Source: Peronospora farinosa
Lineage: Eukaryota > Oomycota > Peronosporomycetes > Peronosporales > Peronosporaceae
Direction of reading: 5' to 3'
NCBI GenBank assembly: GCA_947646735.1
Contig: CANTFK010000239.1
Coordinates: forward strand, 124,001-188,000
DNA length: 64,000 nt
In this document: in pieces, positions 21,197-30,108 of the stretch
Layout: every line of letters starts with the position of its first letter
Position numbering within the stretch: the first letter of the stretch is position 1
The notes under the pieces: generated by a model
What the model saw: the letters and a program-made list of their open reading frames with translations, nothing else
Database searches by the model: none
What the model was told of the DNA's origin: nothing
Translations under genes and position numbers: made by a program

Positions 21197-22934
21197 ATGC
21201 CAACGAGCTTGGACATGATAATGGCGGAGCTCAAGCAGCTCGCGCCGCGGCTTCGATACTATAAACCGACTGATGAAATGTGGCAACAGGTTTGATATCG
21301 TTTTCATTATTATAGACTTGCGTCGATCAGTGATTGGACGCGAATCCTGCACTAACACAATTCAATACTTATGAAGTTGAATTCTTTTGGCTTTTAGGTG
21401 GAGAAAAAGGCACTGGAGGCTCGTGAACAAGTGGAATTAATGTTATGTTCGGCTGAAGGAGTAGCGGAGCTACGAGGTAGTGGTGTCTTGCAGGAAATCA
21501 AGAGACTGGTGCCAGAAGTAAGGGTTGGCTACATACGGAGAGATACGGATATACCGGTTTTGTGATATATATTGATATACCGGTTTTGTGATATTAAAAT
21601 CAGGTAACACGTGAAGAAATTGCGGAACTAAAAGTATCCGATTTTGTCCTGGGAATGATTTTTGAAAAACCGTTTGCGGTATTTGAGCAAGTATATCGCG
21701 GTTTTGGGGCAGAGGTGAGTTGTCCTTTTTTGACGCTCTTTTGGTCTTTATAGAGATACAATTGATAAAACGTTTATTTGGATAATATCCATTTATCCAG
21801 TACGCCAAGGAATTATCCAGCGAGGCTCGAAAAAGCTCAAACTTGATCAAGTCTTCATATGTACGTGATACTTGTGTTTCAATGCACAGTAATTTTCACG
21901 TATGTTGGACGAAGTTTTTAATACTCCCGAGACATTTGCTACTCGTTATGGTTCAGGTCTACGGTGAAATTCAATTCTTTCCATTTGCCGATATCATCCG
22001 CTGGGTCGCTCCATTCTTACCCGAGTTTGCTACTTTCTATGATCTGGTGTGTTGTTGTTGAAATGATTGACGGGTCTGTCTGGCACAATATTCTTTAACT
22101 GGACTTCGTGTCCCTATTGCATGCGTTGTAAACTAATAGGGATCTGGCATTGGCAAGGCAGTAATTGCGGCAAGTTTGGTACATCCTTTTGAGCAGGCAA
22201 TTGGAATTGAGTTGTTTGAGGTTGGGTCGACATTCTGGCTCTGGTTTATCCTACAGTGCTATTTTTCTGACTAGTTGCGTGGTCACATAATCATCTACAG
22301 CCTCTAGTTCACTGTGCTGAGAAGCGTAAAGTTGCCTTGGAGAAGCTCAAGACCCCGCTTTTGCAGACGGACATTGACTTCATTACAGGCAGCTTGCTGA
22401 CATCCAAATGGGAGGATGGTGACGTCGTTTTTTGTCACGGCACGTGCTTCGACGACAAGTAAGATTTGAAAGTGGTTGATAGGGTTTCCATGTATGATGT
22501 TAACTGTGTCAATGTGTTTTCTTTCCATAGAGAATGGACTCAGATATCTTTGGCAGCAGAGAAGCTCAAGCAGGGCGCGTTTTTCATCTCGACAACGCAT
22601 GTATTGCGCACAGGGCTGTTTGAAGTGATCAAGAGCGTCAAATTCACGATGAGCTGGGGACTTGCTACTGTCTATATCCATGTACGTGTCCACGACAAAG
22701 AGTACACGGGAATAGAAAGCGTTATCACTTTAGGTGTACTGATATGTGTTGGCCTATTCTGTTATTGCGTTACACCAGCGTCGACGAAAAATTGGCCGTT
22801 GGGCCGCTCAAATGCTACGAGGGGGTCGCTCTACGCGTACGGACCTTTTAGAACGGTCCTCAGCATCACAGACACAACAGAAGGTTGAAGGCCAGACTAC
22901 TCGTGCGAGCAATGACGCCGACGTGACGCAATGA
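21197..22934 (+). CDS. DOT1-like / class I SAM methyltransferase
   Basis: Nine-exon model, all with GT-AG ends and consistent phase: 21197-21289, 21398-21517, 21604-21714, 21801-21860, 21957-22046, 22140-22220, 22301-22458, 22531-22681, 22779-22934; 339 residues. The core has VYGEIQFFPFADII, then FYDL-GSGIGKAVIAASLVHPF (SAM motif I, split by an intron) and AIGIELFE (motif II acidic residue), then WEDGDVVFCHGTCF where the DOT1 family has its motif IV region. DOT1 enzymes methylate histone H3 K79, but small DOT1-fold proteins in protists need not. The N-terminal 100 residues are helical and charged; the last exon is basic and serine-rich. The substrate is unknown. Confidence 0.65.
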
Positions 22935-23187
22935 GGACGCATACTAGATTGTCCAGAATCTGGACTCCAGCTAGGACGGCTTGTACTGCAGATGATAGTT
23001 TCTTCGTGCTTTGCGTTGACATCGGATATTGGTCTTGTTGTTGTCAAGACCAGTTAGAAGTAATGGGTCATATCTACTTCGAACTAGTTGACGCCTACCT
23101 GTTGATCATCGCCTTCTTTGACCTCTGGACTAAGCAATGAAAAAGATAATGCGGAATGTCTACAGGACGTTGTTCTCTGTTGCTCCA

Positions 23188-24636
23188 TTACTTTTTATTC
23201 TTTTGGTGAGAAAGTTTTTTGTGGCGCTTCTTGATATGCTTCGGAATCTTTGTCTGTCGCTTTGCCTTCTTCTCCTCTTTGGTTTCCAGCTTGCGTGCCT
23301 TCTTGTTCAACTTATCTAGCGCCTTCTGTTTTTCACGTTCGTCACGCTTTTGAAGCCGATATACAGCTCGCTGTCCGTCTGTCAGCGGTTCAGTTCCAGA
23401 AAGCAACGTTCCTTCTTCGTCATCTTCGTCATCATATTCGCTGTCAGAATCGTCGTCACTATCGCCGTCATTGTCATCGCCATCGTCATCACCATCATCG
23501 TCACTAGAATCAAGCTCTTGGTCATCCTGCTCGTTCAAGAGGTCCATGATACGCGTGTGCTGCATGGCCGGAGCGGGCGAAGTCGTTTTCCGTTGAACTT
23601 CAAGGCGCGAGATTGCCGTCACCAATGCTTTTTCCATCGTTCCATCTTGATAGGCAAGCTGCTCTCGCTCCGAGTGAAGTACCTCACCGAGTGAGTGAGG
23701 GATGAACGTGTTCATGAACACAGCTTCATCTACTTGTTCTTGATTTGTGCGCTCCACAGGTCGGTCTGCAATTTTGCGCTGAATCTCGTTAAGGTAGTCG
23801 TCCAAGTCCTCTTCAGCAATACGCGGGTCCGTGACAAAGTCGAACAGCTCCTGTGTAGTCATGGGATTAAGCGCGCCAGTTTTGCGGAAATAGTCTGCAA
23901 TATTGCGGCAATCTTTGCGTAAAAAGTCATTGGCACTTGGATGCTCGTGCTCTACAGACTGCGACACATCAATAAAGTAGAGTTTTGTCTGGTAGTATAG
24001 AATATTGTACTCACTCAAATCTCCATGCACAAGACGGCATTTTTGGTACATTGTACGCATCATTTTAATGCAATAGAGATAGCATTCTCGATAACGAATG
24101 TCACTGATCTTGGCGTCCTTGAGACGGGGAGCCGCCCAGCCATCATGACCGATAAAGTCCATGATCAGCACATGAGAGCGTAATAGAATAGGTGCTGGAC
24201 AATAAATGCCAGACTCTTTCAAGCGACGTAAATTGCGCATTTCTTTCTCAGCCCAGAGCTTGACCATTTTACGTGGATTACTCTTGGAATAGCCATGACG
24301 GAAGCGAAACTCGCCCGAAACGTACTTTTCACGGTCTTTAAAGACCAGAATAGAAGTCTTATATACTTTAATAGCACCTTCTCTTCCATCAGGAAGCCGT
24401 GCATGGTATACATTGGCTTCCTTGCCCGTGCTTAAGCAGCCGTTAATTTCTGTAACGATTCCGTGGTTCAGCATCTTGTATAAGATCATACGTGTACGTG
24501 GATCAAGCACCTGCTCCGTCGTAGCACGATCATCACGTCCAGTATGTCGTGATCGGCCACTTTCTTCCTTCCGCAGTGTACGCACGAGTTGATTCTCGGC
24601 TGTTTTTGATAGGCAAAAATTATCTTCGTCCTTCAT
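23188..24636 (-). CDS. RIOK1: RIO1-type atypical protein kinase/ATPase
   Basis: A single exon of 482 residues from the ATG at 24636; an upstream in-frame TTG extension of 12 codons is unlikely. Family signatures are present: STGKEANVYHA (nucleotide loop), AIKVYKTSILVFKDREKYV, LVHGDLSEYNILYY (catalytic Asp) and FIDVSQSVEHEHPSA (metal-binding Asp). The C-terminus has an Asp/Ser-rich acidic stretch followed by a Lys-rich tail, a usual RIO1 arrangement and a CK2-type target. RIO1 acts late in cytoplasmic maturation of the 40S subunit. The N-terminal extension is shorter than in animal RIOK1. It converges with the methyltransferase gene, with about 250 bp between. Confidence 0.93.
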   Translation of the reverse strand: MKDEDNFCLSKTAENQLVRTLRKEESGRSRHTGRDDRATTEQVLDPRTRMILYKMLNHGIVTEINGCLSTGKEANVYHARLPDGREGAIKVYKTSILVFKDREKYVSGEFRFRHGYSKSNPRKMVKLWAEKEMRNLRRLKESGIYCPAPILLRSHVLIMDFIGHDGWAAPRLKDAKISDIRYRECYLYCIKMMRTMYQKCRLVHGDLSEYNILYYQTKLYFIDVSQSVEHEHPSANDFLRKDCRNIADYFRKTGALNPMTTQELFDFVTDPRIAEEDLDDYLNEIQRKIADRPVERTNQEQVDEAVFMNTFIPHSLGEVLHSEREQLAYQDGTMEKALVTAISRLEVQRKTTSPAPAMQHTRIMDLLNEQDDQELDSSDDDGDDDGDDNDGDSDDDSDSEYDDEDDEEGTLLSGTEPLTDGQRAVYRLQKRDEREKQKALDKLNKKARKLETKEEKKAKRQTKIPKHIKKRHKKLSHQKNKK

Positions 24637-24761
24637 TGAGTATGGCAAATTCAAGAATGAGCCACCAACCAACCGACGTCAAGGATGACAAGATGGGTAC
24701 AGTATGTACCCATTATGGATCGGGTTAAGTACGAGGCTACTTAACTGATACATTAGAAAAC

Positions 24762-24947
24762 ATGGACGAAGAAAAGGTACAGGCTTATGCGGACTTGGCG
24801 GCGCAGATGATGGAGTTGCATGCGTCGATTGCGCTGCTAGCACAAAACGTGGAGAAGATGGCACGTACGGATGAGGAGGTCACGAATATGACACGAATCT
24901 TTAATGGAGTGTACGAGTTGTTACAATGGAGCGAAGTAGTGGAGTAG
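24762..24947 (+). CDS. 61-aa helical protein, possibly DASH subunit Dad3-like
   Basis: The ATG follows a short leader 126 bp from the divergent RIO1 start. The whole protein is predicted helical with heptad-like spacing (VQAYADLAAQMMELHASIAL, then VTNMTRIFNGVYELLQ). The first half loosely follows the Dad3 pattern (V..YA.LA..M..L...I..LA); the rest is not diagnostic. Other small coiled-coil subunits (BLOC-1/BORC type) are possible. The frame is real-looking because it is bounded by a clean ATG and stop in a compact promoter region. Low certainty on function. Confidence 0.45.
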   Translation: MDEEKVQAYADLAAQMMELHASIALLAQNVEKMARTDEEVTNMTRIFNGVYELLQWSEVVE

Positions 24948-25199
24948 CCCAACTAATAACCTGATGATAATGCTTGGCAGGTTTAAGAATGCGGCACAAC
25001 AGACAAACTATCGAGACCCTTCGACGTCTGTATAAGTTAAAGGGGAGAGTGCAGTCGTTCTTGTCTTTGTCGTTGATACGGCATTCATCTGTCCATTCAG
25101 TGAATGAATGGAACATCTATGGTCGATTAATGGATGCTGGTTGATGCTTGGAGCCAGAAAGATCGTGTACGTCTTGTGGAACTTCTGCAAATGTTGATG

Positions 25200-25898
25200 T
25201 TAACGAATGCAGGAATATGCTGCAAACTGCGGTGTCGTTGCCTCTGGGATGGTCCAGTCGAGAACGTTGGGTTCGCGTGGCGCATAGATCTTTACCTGTC
25301 GAATATGAGTATCACGTCCGTTCTGGTGCATTGCATGGATGACGATCTGCAAGAAGAATGTGCGCAGCGGAGCCTGCGAAGCAAGGAATGCACGAGCAAG
25401 TTAGCTGTCCTTAATTTGTCATACCAGTTTTTCTATCAAAGCAGTAGAAGCAAGAAAGGAACCTGTTCCAAGCCTTCACCCGTGTGCAGAGGAATGGAGA
25501 TCCACCCCTTTGGCTCTGCAACATGTTGCACGTGGATCTCCTTGAGATCATGCACTGTAGAGCCACAGTGGATGGCAATCTTCTTGGGTGTGTAGCTCTC
25601 GTCCAGCTTATAGTCCAGATACAGTGCCACCTCCATAATGGTCATCTTACGGGCAAATTGGATGTTAATCAGGTGTGGCTGCATTCCGTCCGACTGCCAA
25701 TACGTGTCCATATTGTCTGTCCGTCAAACGCGAAAGTTTTCTATCAGTATCACCCACAAACTGCACTTTTATATGCAGTAAGAACACACTGTCACGTAGT
25801 TGGTCGACACCATTGCCGGGTTTGGCGGAAGACAGGGACCACACTGCATCGTCTCCCACCTCGCGTCTTCCGTCGCCATTTGGTGCATCTTCAGCCAT
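25200..25898 (-). CDS. APC10: anaphase-promoting complex subunit 10 (DOC domain)
   Basis: Three exons: 25898-25790, 25716-25463, 25373-25200; introns 73 and 89 nt; 178 residues (human 185). The DOC-domain signature is continuous across the splices: AVWSLSSAKPGNGVDQLRD, then TYWQSDGMQPHLINIQFARK, DYKLDESYTPKKIAI, and HQNGRDTHIRQVKIYAP at the end. The start at 25898 has a good context (ACCATGG); an ATG ten codons upstream is also in frame. APC10 helps the APC/C bind D-box substrates during mitosis. The C-terminus ends CIR, like the IR tail that docks on the APC/C TPR subunits. Confidence 0.93.
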
Positions 25899-26081
25899 GG
25901 TGTCACGTGAATTGGATCCGTGCATCATGATTGGTCGAAATTCGAAGCTGAAGCAGTTTACGCAATCTGAAAAAAGCAGAAGAATCAGCTGTTTGTTTGT
26001 CATGGAGTCTCTTACACCACATACGTGTCTGTATTTTGGGTCTGACACTTAAAATAGAGTACTTTATAGAGAAACTTGAAA

Positions 26082-26676
26082 ATGGACGCCAGCAGCGTGC
26101 GTGTGTTCAATCATACGACGGACTTTTACGTGTGTGGAGAACGAGCTCATGTGTTAATCATCTACTGAGCTATGTGACCGTGCAAGGCTATGATGGTAGT
26201 CAGTCATTTATGTATAACGTGGAAAAGGTGCCACCTAGGGCTTCGGTAATCAACATGGACGACGAGCAGTCGACGGTGAAGGAGGAAGCGTTCGTTGACC
26301 ACACTGCAGCTCCTGTAAAGGGAGAACCCAGTCGATGGGGCGTTTCGTAGGAAAAATGCAGAGACCAAGAGTATCTTGCAGCGTTGTCTGTATCCGGACG
26401 TCGAGTGAAAACGTATGGTGACATCATGGAGAGGCACTCGGTCTTTTTTGTGCCCTTTACAGAGCTCGCAGAGACTTATTGTTGTTCGTAAACGACAAGC
26501 ACAAGGTGAGGCAGCAAGTATTCCGAGTCCAATATCCATGAAAGCAACCGACAGCTCACTTGACATGCAAATCATCCAATTGCCAGAACGATCAGCTGAC
26601 AAGTCTGTTGGGCCGGGTGTGCAATTCTTTGCCAAGTCTGTACTAAATGCCGGAAACGAGTCGCAGAGGACCTGAG
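26082..26676 (+). pseudogene. unresolved coding remnant or multi-exon gene
   Basis: Starts MDASSVRVFNHTTDFYVCGE at 26082, divergent from APC10 with about 180 bp between. Coding-like stretches continue in other frames (VTVQGYDGSQSFMYNVEKV at 26170-26230; SGRRVKTYGDIMERHSVFF near 26390-26450; LDMQIIQLPERSADKSVG near 26550-26610) with stops between them. I could not build one frame with GT-AG introns. The first segment faintly recalls the start of MutS-type proteins, but I do not claim it. Either a decayed gene or introns I failed to place. Confidence 0.3.
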
Positions 26677-26815
26677 GAAGACCATGCCAGCGAGCAGACT
26701 TGCTGAGGAAATAGTGGAGAAGCCTATGAAACACCGTACTACCGAAGCATCCGCAACTGTTGACACAGCACCGATACCTCGCATACAAATGGATGCGACG
26801 CGTCCCGTAGCACAA

Positions 26816-26893
26816 ATCTGATACGTCTGAGTCCACTTTACCAAGTCGTATGTGACGTCGCGACTTGGCTATGAGGACTCAGACGTATCAGAT
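26816..26893. repeat. 78-bp two-tier inverted repeat
   Basis: Outer arms of 19 bp are perfect: ATCTGATACGTCTGAGTCC (26816-26834) against 26875-26893. Inner arms of 8 bp (CCAAGTCG, 26841-26848; CGACTTGG, 26861-26868) sit inside six-base spacers with a 12-nt loop. It can form a long hairpin or cruciform. It lies after the unresolved remnant and 425 bp before the WW-PDZ-PH gene. Confidence 0.85.
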
Positions 26894-26902
26894 ATTTGTA
26901 TC

Positions 26903-27318
26903 TATTACTCATTGGTGCATTGTTTCGTACTTGAACGGAAATCTTCGGTTCGTAAGGGGGATGACGCAATAATCAAGTAAAGGCAAAAGGAACGGAGGTG
27001 TCTGTCTGTGACAGTGCGATCTCTGAGTGAAGAAAAGAAAGAAAGCGACCAAGCTTTACAAAAGACGACCGACTGTACTTAAATTGCAGTACTGTTCATT
27101 CAAGACGGCGGTTTTGGCTACGTTTGAATCATGTGGAGGTATGTTAAAATGGTTTTAAGTGACGTTTTTGCACTTTGAACCGGATCTTTGCAAGGTTTAA
27201 AAGCTGAAATCGACGTGAACCGACTTTATTTTTTTTCGATTCCTTTTAAAAACAAAAACCTAAATGTGTGTTTTTATTGTGTTTTATATTTGTATTGCTA
27301 AAATGTTAAAACGATAAA
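26903..27318. other. intergenic, upstream of the WW-PDZ-PH gene
   Basis: No gene seen. T- and A-rich stretches precede the ATG at 27319 (ATTTGTATTGCTAAAATG). Confidence 0.5.
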
Positions 27319-29748
27319 ATGGTAAAATTAATACCTAAAAACAGTCGCAACAATCCCAACATTAACGAAAAGACTGGTCACTCGACTAGTGCGACCATGC
27401 CAACGACTTCTACCAAGGCCAGTACAGCTTCCAAGACAAAGAAATCCACTAGTAATGCATCAAATACAGCACCTCATACTAAAACTCGAGGAAGTCGACG
27501 AAGTATGGGGAGTACAACACCTGAAGGGGAAGATAAATTACCACCTGGATGGACGAGAAAAGAGAGCAAGTCACAAAAAGGATGTTATTATTATATTTCA
27601 CCTGCTGGAAAGACCCAATGGGTTCCACCTCCTACGAAAAGCTCAATTGCAAAGATTCGAAAAAATTTCAATTGGATAAATGAAGTGGAAATTTGTTTTC
27701 AAGAAGGAAGACTTGGGGTGAGTTTACGAGAAGTTCATCAGATGGAAACAATTTTGTATCCTCAATTTCAAGCGGAAGTTGATGATTTACCTAAAATCAA
27801 TGGAAAAGCAGGTCCTGCTGAGCTTCATAATTGGAGTGTCAAGGCTCATAAACGTCTGATGATTGGCATGAGAGTCATTAGCATTGAAGATACATCCCTA
27901 GCTGGATTAACGTATAAGGAAGTGGTGCAAAAACTCAAGACGGCATCGAGACCAGTACGTATTAAATTTGCTGATGTACAAAAGGGAACTGTGGAGGAGA
28001 ATGGCGGTCGGAAATCAGGTGGAGAGAGTGTGAGTACTGGTGCTACGAATGATGTAGTATCTTCCGGATATGGACAGTCAACTGCATACTTGCAACAGAA
28101 GAAAGAGTACACGCGTGTACTTGTGACTGGAGAGCTTCATACTGAAATGTGGACAATTGAAAACAAAAAGTTGCTGCGGTCATTGGCGCGCATGCAGCAC
28201 AAGTGGAGTACTGTGTCGAGTGAGTTTGATGTCCTCAATACGAGACGAAGGGAGCTGCGAAAAGAGAACGAGGTCATGAAAAGTGACAAGGAAAAGTACG
28301 AAGTTATGATGAAAAACCTCAAGCTTCAGGCAACTCATGCCATGGAGAATCCGGAGCTAGTGCTAGCTAATGAGTTGGCCAAGCGAAACACGGAGCTGAA
28401 CGACGACATTTCCAAGATGAGCTCTGGCAATAAGCGATTGCGAAAAGAGAGGGATACACTGCAGACGCAGCTAGATGGACTGGAAAAACAGCTTACAAGT
28501 GTGGAAAAGAAGGATAAAGATGAAGAGGAGGATCGCGTACCGGAGGAGGATATTTTCGGAATTGAACCCTCGGCCCCGCCTAAGGAACAACTGTCGGCAT
28601 TGAAGAAGAAGAGACGTGGGCTTGAAGACGAACTAAACAAGGAGCAGCGCAAGACCAACAAGGTACAAAAAGAAATGGAGCAGCTCACGAAGCACTACGC
28701 CAGTCTTGGAATTGAGGAGCCAGGACTCAGCTCCTTGCCCTCTTCGTCATCCTCTCACCAATCGCAGACTGATGACAAGGACAAGAATGCGCACACCTCG
28801 GGTGGTCAAAATGATAAGACGAGTAGTACCAGCAATAGCACCGACAAGCCCAAGTCGGAGTTTGCTGTTCTTGAAGCGAAGATATTGGAGCTGCGTAAGA
28901 AACAGAGATCCGTGGTGGATACCCTATCGAAGGCGGCTCAGTCGGGTGACCAAAAGCTGGCCAAGGAGTGTCAACGGCGGCGCCAAAAGATCAAGGACGA
29001 GCTGAAGGATGCACAGGACGAGCTCCATCGACTTAAAACTCATGGCAAACCAGGAGCACCGCCCAAGCGATCTGAGTCTGCTGGTAAAGAGAAGGTGTCG
29101 GCGGAGGTTGCAACCGCATTACATCGTCAGCAATCGTCGTCAGCCTCTAAGAAATCGAAGCAGTCGGGGTCGACTATCAAGCACAACTTGAGTCCACCAA
29201 CACCTGACACAAGCACTGACACTACGGGCAGCTCACGTGCAGCAAAGATGCCGATGCTAAGTGGCTTTTTGGATAAGGGTCCAACGGAATGGGCCGACCG
29301 CGGCCTCATCAGTGGCATGAAGACCATGCGTGGTGCCCGTGAGCGATGGTGTGTGATTACGACCGATGGGTTCCTCAAATATTACAAGCGTCGTGGTGAC
29401 ACAGTCGTACGCGGTGAAATTAACCTTGCTGAGAAGAGTTTTGAGGTTCTTGCAGACGACCTCAGACACGGAAAGGAGTTTGTGCTGAGTACAGATGAGC
29501 AGCAGTCTCATTTCTTCACGAAGAGCCCACAGGAGCTAAACAATTGGGTGAAAACTCTACGTGCTGCAAACGCCTATTTACTCAATGCTGCTGCCCCATC
29601 ACTACCTCCACCACGGTCAACACACGACAAACAGGCGTCAACCCGCAACGATGGCAAAGAAGCGAAGGAGTTCGATCTCGACGGGCTTGAAGACTCTTTG
29701 CCCGAAGAGGACGAGCAGTTTTATGGGCGTGCTACGTTGGGCTTCTAA
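27319..29748 (+). CDS. scaffold protein with WW, PDZ-like, coiled-coil and PH domains
   Basis: A single exon, 809 residues. Residues 1-70 are S/T/K-rich and disordered. A WW domain follows near 75-105 (LPPGWTRKESKSQKGCYYYI, then QWVPP). A PDZ-like module near 130-225 ends in GMRVISIEDTSLAGLTYKEV and PVRIKFADV. About 270-620 is mostly charged coiled coil with low-complexity breaks. A PH domain near 650-765 begins SGFLDKG, with RERWCVITTDGFLKYYKRRG and the closing Trp of ELNNWVKTLRAA. The C-terminus is acidic. The protein probably links proline-rich partners to phosphoinositide membranes. I know no named family with this order; the domain calls are by motif only. Confidence 0.75.
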   Translation: MVKLIPKNSRNNPNINEKTGHSTSATMPTTSTKASTASKTKKSTSNASNTAPHTKTRGSRRSMGSTTPEGEDKLPPGWTRKESKSQKGCYYYISPAGKTQWVPPPTKSSIAKIRKNFNWINEVEICFQEGRLGVSLREVHQMETILYPQFQAEVDDLPKINGKAGPAELHNWSVKAHKRLMIGMRVISIEDTSLAGLTYKEVVQKLKTASRPVRIKFADVQKGTVEENGGRKSGGESVSTGATNDVVSSGYGQSTAYLQQKKEYTRVLVTGELHTEMWTIENKKLLRSLARMQHKWSTVSSEFDVLNTRRRELRKENEVMKSDKEKYEVMMKNLKLQATHAMENPELVLANELAKRNTELNDDISKMSSGNKRLRKERDTLQTQLDGLEKQLTSVEKKDKDEEEDRVPEEDIFGIEPSAPPKEQLSALKKKRRGLEDELNKEQRKTNKVQKEMEQLTKHYASLGIEEPGLSSLPSSSSSHQSQTDDKDKNAHTSGGQNDKTSSTSNSTDKPKSEFAVLEAKILELRKKQRSVVDTLSKAAQSGDQKLAKECQRRRQKIKDELKDAQDELHRLKTHGKPGAPPKRSESAGKEKVSAEVATALHRQQSSSASKKSKQSGSTIKHNLSPPTPDTSTDTTGSSRAAKMPMLSGFLDKGPTEWADRGLISGMKTMRGARERWCVITTDGFLKYYKRRGDTVVRGEINLAEKSFEVLADDLRHGKEFVLSTDEQQSHFFTKSPQELNNWVKTLRAANAYLLNAAAPSLPPPRSTHDKQASTRNDGKEAKEFDLDGLEDSLPEEDEQFYGRATLGF

Positions 29749-29754
29749 GAAGAA

Positions 29755-29780
29755 GTGGCCGTGGCCGTGGCCGTGGCCGC
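29755..29780 (+). repeat. TGGCCG hexamer repeat
   Basis: About four copies of the GTGGCC hexamer just after the stop of the WW-PDZ-PH gene, in its probable 3' UTR. Confidence 0.7.
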
Positions 29781-30108
29781 TTAATGCTGGCGTTAAATGT
29801 AATGACTGGTTGTTATGTAGTTGTTGCTGTTTGCAGTTACCTCGGGGTCTGTTTATTGAGGGTTATACCAGCAGACAAAAGTATCAAATCACATAAAATG
29901 CATTACGTCCGCCGTGTCGGGGCTTCGAAGGTCTCTTCAACGCTTCCTTCTATGAAGAAGCTGTCACCGGAACTATCGGCAAACGATTCTGGCCAGGTGG
30001 GTCTTGTAGCTATCATGCTGCTAGCCTATCTGTACACGGACGAACATTGACACCAAAGCACGGCGTCAGTGCAGCTGTTTGGAAATTAGCAAAAAAAAGT
30101 GATGCTGT

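Noticed and set aside
25134..25930. Plus-strand ORFs of about 150 codons
   Set aside because: They are antisense to the three APC10 exons, whose family match is clear.
26204..26836. 210-codon minus-strand ORF
   Set aside because: Cys/Arg/Ser-rich translation without domain pattern, opposite several coding-like plus-strand segments; probably a shadow.
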